In this document: piece by piece, positions 16,131 to 19,365 of the stretch
How the letters are laid out: each line of letters opens with the position of its first letter
How positions within the stretch are numbered: the first letter of the stretch is position 1
Assembly (NCBI GenBank): GCA_002782345.1
Contig: PFHO01000038.1
Location: 1 to 19,365 of the forward strand
Source of the DNA: Candidatus Moranbacteria bacterium CG_4_8_14_3_um_filter_34_16
Lineage (GTDB): Bacteria; Patescibacteriota; Minisyncoccia; Moranbacterales; UBA2206
Length of the DNA: 19,365 bases
Direction of reading: 5' to 3'
Program-made: the position numbers and the translations under genes
The notes under the pieces: generated by a model
Database searches by the model: none
Seen by the model: only the letters and a program-made list of their open reading frames with translations
What the model was told of the DNA's origin: nothing

Positions 16131-16252
16131 ACATTTTTATTTACTATTTACTATTTATTATTTTTTCTGATATTTTTTCGTTAATTGATGAATTTATTTG
16201 TTTTAAAATAAGCTGGTAAGTCTCAAAGTTAAAGCAGGTTATAAAATTTTTT

Positions 16253-16753
16253 ATGAATCCTAACCTTATTTTTTTGAAAATGGGAATTTCTCCGGATATG
16301 GCGCAGGACATTACCTTTTTTTTAGTTGTAATTTTGATTAGTTTTGTTTTTGGAATGTTTATCGGCAGATATAAGCTTATAACTATTCTTATCAATATTT
16401 ATATTTCTTTGGCAATTTTAATGACGGTTCCTGAAGGTTATTTGAAGGATTATTTTCAAAAAATACTTTTCTTTTCTACTGCTTTGATTATTCTGACATT
16501 GACCAGCAAAAGGCTTTTTGAAATATATATCTCCGGATCCGGTTCAGGATTTCTTTGGAGAGTGTTTGTGATGAGTTTTTTAGAAGTGGTATTTTTAGTT
16601 AGCATTATTATTTCTTTGATGCCAAAAAAAATAGCTTTGGGATATGTTTCCGATACAACCTATTTTTATCTAGCTTCTCCCAATGCCAGATTCATTTGGA
16701 TGATCATTCCGTTGGCCTTCATCTTTCTTATTCACAAAAGACTCAATCGTTAA
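16253..16753 (+). CDS. Small multi-pass membrane protein, function unknown
   Basis: A 166-residue protein with about five hydrophobic segments: ~20-40, 44-62, 68-85, 103-124 and 145-161. Short charged links such as 'SKRLFEIYISGSGSG' and 'PEGYLKDYFQK' separate them. There is no signal peptide cleavage site or recognised catalytic motif. I cannot assign a family. The 122-nt gap after dnaJ is T-rich with 'TTTACTA' repeats and no clear terminator hairpin, so read-through from dnaJ is possible. The stop lies 17 nt before the predicted tRNA promoter. Confidence 0.68.
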   Translation: MNPNLIFLKMGISPDMAQDITFFLVVILISFVFGMFIGRYKLITILINIYISLAILMTVPEGYLKDYFQKILFFSTALIILTLTSKRLFEIYISGSGSGFLWRVFVMSFLEVVFLVSIIISLMPKKIALGYVSDTTYFYLASPNARFIWMIIPLAFIFLIHKRLNR

Positions 16754-16769
16754 GATATGATTCGTGATA

Positions 16770-16797
16770 TTGACGAAAAAAAAAGAAGTGATATGAT
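16770..16797 (+). promoter_or_regulatory. Predicted promoter of the tRNA-Lys gene
   Basis: TTGACG (16770-16775), 16-nt A-rich spacer, TATGAT (16792-16797). It lies 20 nt before the tRNA 5' end, so the transcript would have a very short leader. Confidence 0.5.
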
Positions 16798-16816
16798 AAA
16801 TGGGTTCCTTTTTTTT

Positions 16817-16892
16817 GCGCTCATAGCTCAGTTGGTAGAGCAGTTGCCTTTTAAGCAAACGGTCCCAGGTTCGAGCCCTGGTGGGCGCACCA
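16817..16892 (+). tRNA. tRNA-Lys (anticodon TTT), CCA encoded
   Basis: This 76-nt cloverleaf has acceptor GCGCTCA paired with TGGGCGC, a D arm GCTC...GAGC with AGTTGGTA loop, an anticodon loop CTTTTAA (TTT at 34-36), a 5-nt variable loop, and T arm CCAGG-TTCGAGC-CCTGG. Discriminator A and the CCA end are encoded. The outermost anticodon-stem pair appears to be G27-A43, a mismatch; the other four pairs are good. It lies just upstream of the rRNA promoter. Confidence 0.97.
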
Positions 16893-16903
16893 AACAGTTG
16901 TGG

Positions 16904-16932
16904 TTGACATTTTTTTTTGGGTTTGTTACAAT
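16904..16932 (+). promoter_or_regulatory. Near-consensus promoter upstream of the 16S rRNA gene
   Basis: TTGACA (16904-16909, perfect), 17-nt spacer with nine consecutive T, TACAAT (16927-16932, one difference). It is the best promoter in the window and starts only 12 nt after the tRNA. It probably drives rRNA transcription, though a terminator-like hairpin at 17076-17117 lies between it and 16S. Confidence 0.7.
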
Positions 16933-17487
16933 GCCTATTGGAATGTGACGGAGCGGTCGTTTGCACGGAAAAAAATGCTTAGTTTCAATCAAATGTTTGT
17001 GAATTAATTATTAAAGCTAAAAAAGCACGATAATTTAACTCAAAAAATACTTTGAAATCCGGGTGAAAAAAAGATGCATCTCTTGTGCACCATATTATTC
17101 ATAGAGATGTGTTTTTTGTTCGTTAATATAATAACTTTAAAGAAATTTGCCTAAATTTTTTTGGACGCATTGCTTTGCGGTTATTGTTGGAACTTTAACA
17201 ACTAAATAGTTTTTCTAAATCTCTACCTTTTGATTTAGGAAGACAAAATGTTCAGATCTTTTTTGACACGAAATGTTGGCTTAAATTCGGAATATATTTT
17301 TTTGTCTAATCAAAGATTTGGACAAAATCACAATTTTTTGCGATTAGTCCTCGTTTGATTAATTTATTAATCAAACTGTTAGAGTCTATTCAAAATTAGA
17401 AAATTTTATTTTCTTTTCAAATAAGGAGCGCGCGATATTTTTCTGAGATCTTGTTTTTTCAAGATTATCAAAAAAATGCAAGCTCAT
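16933..17487 (+). other. rRNA leader region with several hairpins, no gene
   Basis: This is ~555 nt between the strong promoter and the 16S 5' end. No credible coding frame is present. Visible structures are the hairpin with T-run at 17076-17117, a perfect 10-bp hairpin GTTTGATTAA/TTAATCAAAC (17353-17376, TTTA loop) and ATCTTG/CAAGAT around a T6 loop near 17453-17470. The last two probably shape RNase III processing of the precursor, but the partner sequence beyond the 3' end of 16S is outside the window. I see no clear boxA antitermination site. Confidence 0.5.
17076..17117 (+). terminator. Terminator- or attenuator-like hairpin in the rRNA leader
   Basis: GCATCTCT (17076-17083) pairs with AGAGATGT (17103-17110), eight pairs including one G-U, with a 19-nt loop. 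TG and six T follow. The large loop weakens it as a terminator. If active, it would end a ~180-nt transcript from the promoter at 16904-16932. Confidence 0.4.
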
Positions 17488-17492
17488 TTTTT

Positions 17493-17532
<40 letters not shown>

Positions 17533-17661
17533 GATAAGGCATGCAAGTCGTGTGGGTTTAGACCCACGGCAAACGGGTTAGTAATGCATAGGAATCTGCC
17601 TCAAAGTCGTGAATAATCCCGCGAAAGCGGGGATAATACACGATAATCTCTATGGAGTAAA

Positions 17662-17750
17662 GTTGTGTTTCACTTTCATTCAACATATTTTTTAAGTGTG
17701 TGTTAAATTTGTGCGGGTCATTTAAATGGTGAATGGTAGCGAGACACAAC
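17662..17750 (+). other. Expanded V2 region of 16S rRNA
   Basis: Between the 'AATAC' block (~17639) and 'CTGTGTCC' (17765) there are ~125 nt, against ~50 in E. coli. GTTGTGT (17662-17668) pairs with ACACAAC (17744-17750) to close the extra part. It is less AT-rich than the other two expansions and lacks their repeat wording, so it may be an older lineage feature. Confidence 0.55.
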
Positions 17751-18005
17751 GCTTTGAGAGGAGCCTGTGTCCTATCAGCTTGTTGGTAAGGTAAAGGCTT
17801 ACCAAGGCTATGACGGGTAGGGGGCGTGAGAGCGTGATCCCCAACATTGGAACTGAGACACTGTCCAAACACCTACGGGTGGCTGCAGTCGAGAATATTC
17901 CACAATGGGCGAAAGCCTGATGGAGCGACGCCGCGTGCGGGATGAAGGCCTTTGGGTTGTAAACCGCTTTTGTAAGGGAAGAATCCGTGCTTCACTTTTG
18001 TTCAG

Positions 18006-18106
18006 CACGAAATTTTTAATTTTCAATGAATTTTGAATGTATTAATTTCCAAATTTTTTAAACATTTGAGAATTTAAATATCAAGAATTTAATTAGAAAT
18101 TTCGTG
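18006..18106 (+). other. AT-rich insertion in the V3 helix of 16S rRNA
   Basis: CACGAAATTTTTAATT (18006-18021) pairs with AATTAGAAATTTCGTG (18091-18106): 16 bp with one G-U pair. The enclosed ~69 nt are nearly all A/T ('TTCAATGAATTTTGAATG' style). The inserted part starts with TTAATTTTCAAT (18016-18027), identical to the start of the helix 40 insertion. There is no reading frame and no group I intron core. It resembles rRNA intervening sequences, which are cut out by RNase III or kept as a helix extension. Confidence 0.75.
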
Positions 18107-18903
18107 GCGAGCGGGAGCGAGGTACGGTCTGACGGTACCTTGCGAATAAGAGGTTGCTAACTCTGTGCCAGCAGCAGCGGTAATACAGAGACCTCAAGCG
18201 TTATCCGGATTTATTGGGCGTAAAGAGCATGTAGGCGGCTTTGTTAGTCAGATGTCAAATCTCCGAGCTTAACTCGGAAACTGCATTTGAAACGGCAAAG
18301 CTAGAGGAAGTGAGGGACCAGTGGAACGTATGGTGTAGTAGTGAAATGCGTTGATATCATACGGAACATCAAAGGCGAAGGCATCTGGTTGGCACTTTTC
18401 TGACGCTGAGATGCGAAAGCGTGGGTAGCGAATGGGATTAGATACCCCAGTAGTCCACGCCGTAAACGATGCATACTAGGTATTGGGAGAATCGACCCTC
18501 CCAGTGTCGTAGCTAACGCGTTAAGTATGCCGCCTGGGAAGTACGAGCGCAAGCTTAAAACTCAAAGGAATAGACGGGGATCCGCACAAGTGGTGGAGCA
18601 TGTGGTTTAATTCGACAGTAAGCGAGGAACCTCACCAGGGCTTGAAACTAGACTGCATAGTATAGAAATATACTAGCCTTCGAGGGTGTCTAGCAGGCGT
18701 TGCACGGTCGTCGTCAGCTCGTGCCGTAAGGTGTTCTGTTAAGTCAGGAAACGAGCGCAACCCCTATCGTGTGTTATAAATGTCACACGAAACTGCCCAG
18801 AACCGAACGCACTTCGTGCTTAATTTTCAATTTTCAATTTAGAATTTTCAAACAATTTTCAATAATTTAATTTTCAAATTTAGAAATTTAGTTATTGATA
18901 AAT

Positions 18904-18923
18904 TACCTGCCTGTCGGCAGGTA
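18904..18923 (+). repeat. Palindromic repeat (TACCTGCC/GGCAGGTA), copy inside 16S rRNA
   Basis: TACCTGCC (18904-18911), TGTC loop, GGCAGGTA (18916-18923): a perfect 8-bp hairpin and the only GC-rich island in the helix 40 insertion. It matches the intergenic palindrome at 7414-7436 in both arms, which suggests a dispersed element. Confidence 0.7.
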
Positions 18924-18933
18924 GAGACATTGT

Positions 18934-18961
18934 TTAGAAATTAGAAATTAGAAATTAGAAA
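18934..18961 (+). repeat. Tandem heptamer (TTAGAAA) x4 within 16S rRNA
   Basis: Four perfect head-to-tail copies of TTAGAAA, followed by TTGAG. They face the AATTTTC repeats on the left side of the same insertion and can pair with them with few mismatches. The copy number may vary between strains. Confidence 0.85.
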
Positions 18962-19045
18962 TTGAGTGCTTAGTAAAGCGCGTTGGGTTCTGGGAGGAAG
19001 GCGGGGATGACGTCAGATCAGCGTGGCCCTTTGACGCCCTGGGCT

Positions 19046-19077
<32 letters not shown>

Positions 19078-19365
19078 TGCCAAGTCGTAAGACGGAGCTA
19101 ATCCCAAAAAGCCGGTCCCAGTTCGGATTGAGGTCTGCAACTCGACCTCATGAAGTTGGAATCACTAGTAATCGTGAATCAGCTATGTCACGGTGAATAC
19201 GTTCTCGGATCTTGTACTCACCGCCCGTCACACCAAGAGAGTCGGTAACACCCGAAGGCTCTGTTTCAAAGCAGGGACCACGGTGGGATCGATGATAAGG
19301 GTGAAGTCGTAACAAGGCATCCGTAGCGGAAGCTGTGGATGGATCACCTCCTTTCTAGGGAGAAT

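Larger units (their letters stand above)
18811..18979 (+). other. AT-rich repeat-derived insertion at the tip of 16S helix 40
   Basis: CCCAGAACC (18796-18804) pairs with GGTTCTGGG (18986-18994) and AACGC (18806-18810) with GCGTT (18980-18984), forming a long helix 40 stem. Inside are a mini hairpin GCAC-TTC-GTGC (18809-18819), tandem AATTTTC units (18822-18835) and further TTTTCAA variants. The palindrome at 18904-18923 and four TTAGAAA units (18934-18961) follow. The left TTTTCAA and right TTAGAAA repeats can pair along most of their length. E. coli has only a short loop here, so ~170 nt are extra. Confidence 0.8.

Noticed and set aside
16757..16948. 63-codon open frame across the tRNA-Lys gene
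   Set aside because: It spans a certain tRNA and promoter sequence; coincidental.
17150..17185. AAATTTTTTTGGACGCATT in the rRNA leader, similar to part of copy B
   Set aside because: A single short AT-rich match without the other blocks; probably chance.
17558..18552. Open reading frames on the minus strand inside the 16S gene
   Set aside because: They lie in a clear rRNA gene; neither a homing endonuclease nor another intron protein is encoded.
18934..18961. CRISPR-like array
   Set aside because: The repeats are 7-mers without spacers inside an rRNA insertion; no cas genes in the window.

Overview
The window is a strongly AT-rich bacterial chromosome segment. The 16S rRNA gene has the 5' wording typical of Parcubacteria ('GCGTGGATAAGGCATGCAAGTCG' type), variant universal primer sites and AT-rich insertions. 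Together with small streamlined proteins, almost no Shine-Dalgarno sequences and an unusual Tgt, this points to a member of the Candidate Phyla Radiation (Patescibacteria), most likely Parcubacteria sensu lato. I cannot place it to class from reading alone.

Layout. (1) 1-472: the 3' end of a thioredoxin/DsbA-like gene that begins outside the window. (2) 473-1016: a long intergenic region with a terminator-like hairpin, a promoter overlapping a perfect 10+3+10 dyad, and copy A of a repeated noncoding element. (3) 1017-6265: a DNA repair block, lexA-uvrA (4 bp apart, surely one transcript) followed by a short uvrC. (4) 6353-6493: a 141-bp element with 20-bp perfect terminal inverted repeats. 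(5) 6529-10610: envelope genes, namely lgt, then (after copy B of the noncoding element) a membrane-anchored lysozyme-like protein and a large surface protein with Ig-like repeats. (6) 10653-13554: a tight RNA/protein modification cluster of tgt, a FAM173-like methyltransferase and a U32 family trhP-like gene. (7) 13715-14782: a membrane protein of unknown function. (8) 14854-16130: dnaJ alone, preceded by a near-perfect CIRCE operator overlapping a good promoter. (9) 16253-16753: a small multi-pass membrane protein. (10) 16770-19354: tRNA-Lys(TTT), a near-consensus promoter, a ~550-nt leader and a complete 16S rRNA gene about 330 nt longer than usual. The extra length lies in three places: V2, the V3 helix, and the tip of helix 40.

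How the parts work together. LexA probably controls itself and the nucleotide-excision genes uvrA and perhaps uvrC; uvrB is not here. Lgt lipidates lipoproteins, and its neighbours are membrane or surface proteins. Tgt and TrhP both modify the wobble base of tRNAs. HrcA (encoded elsewhere) should control dnaJ through CIRCE. The most novel-looking signals are noncoding: a pair of co-linear ~150-nt elements downstream of promoters (768-914 and 7422-7582), the dyad upstream of lexA, and 16S insertions that look like genome-dispersed repeats and share a palindrome with copy B.
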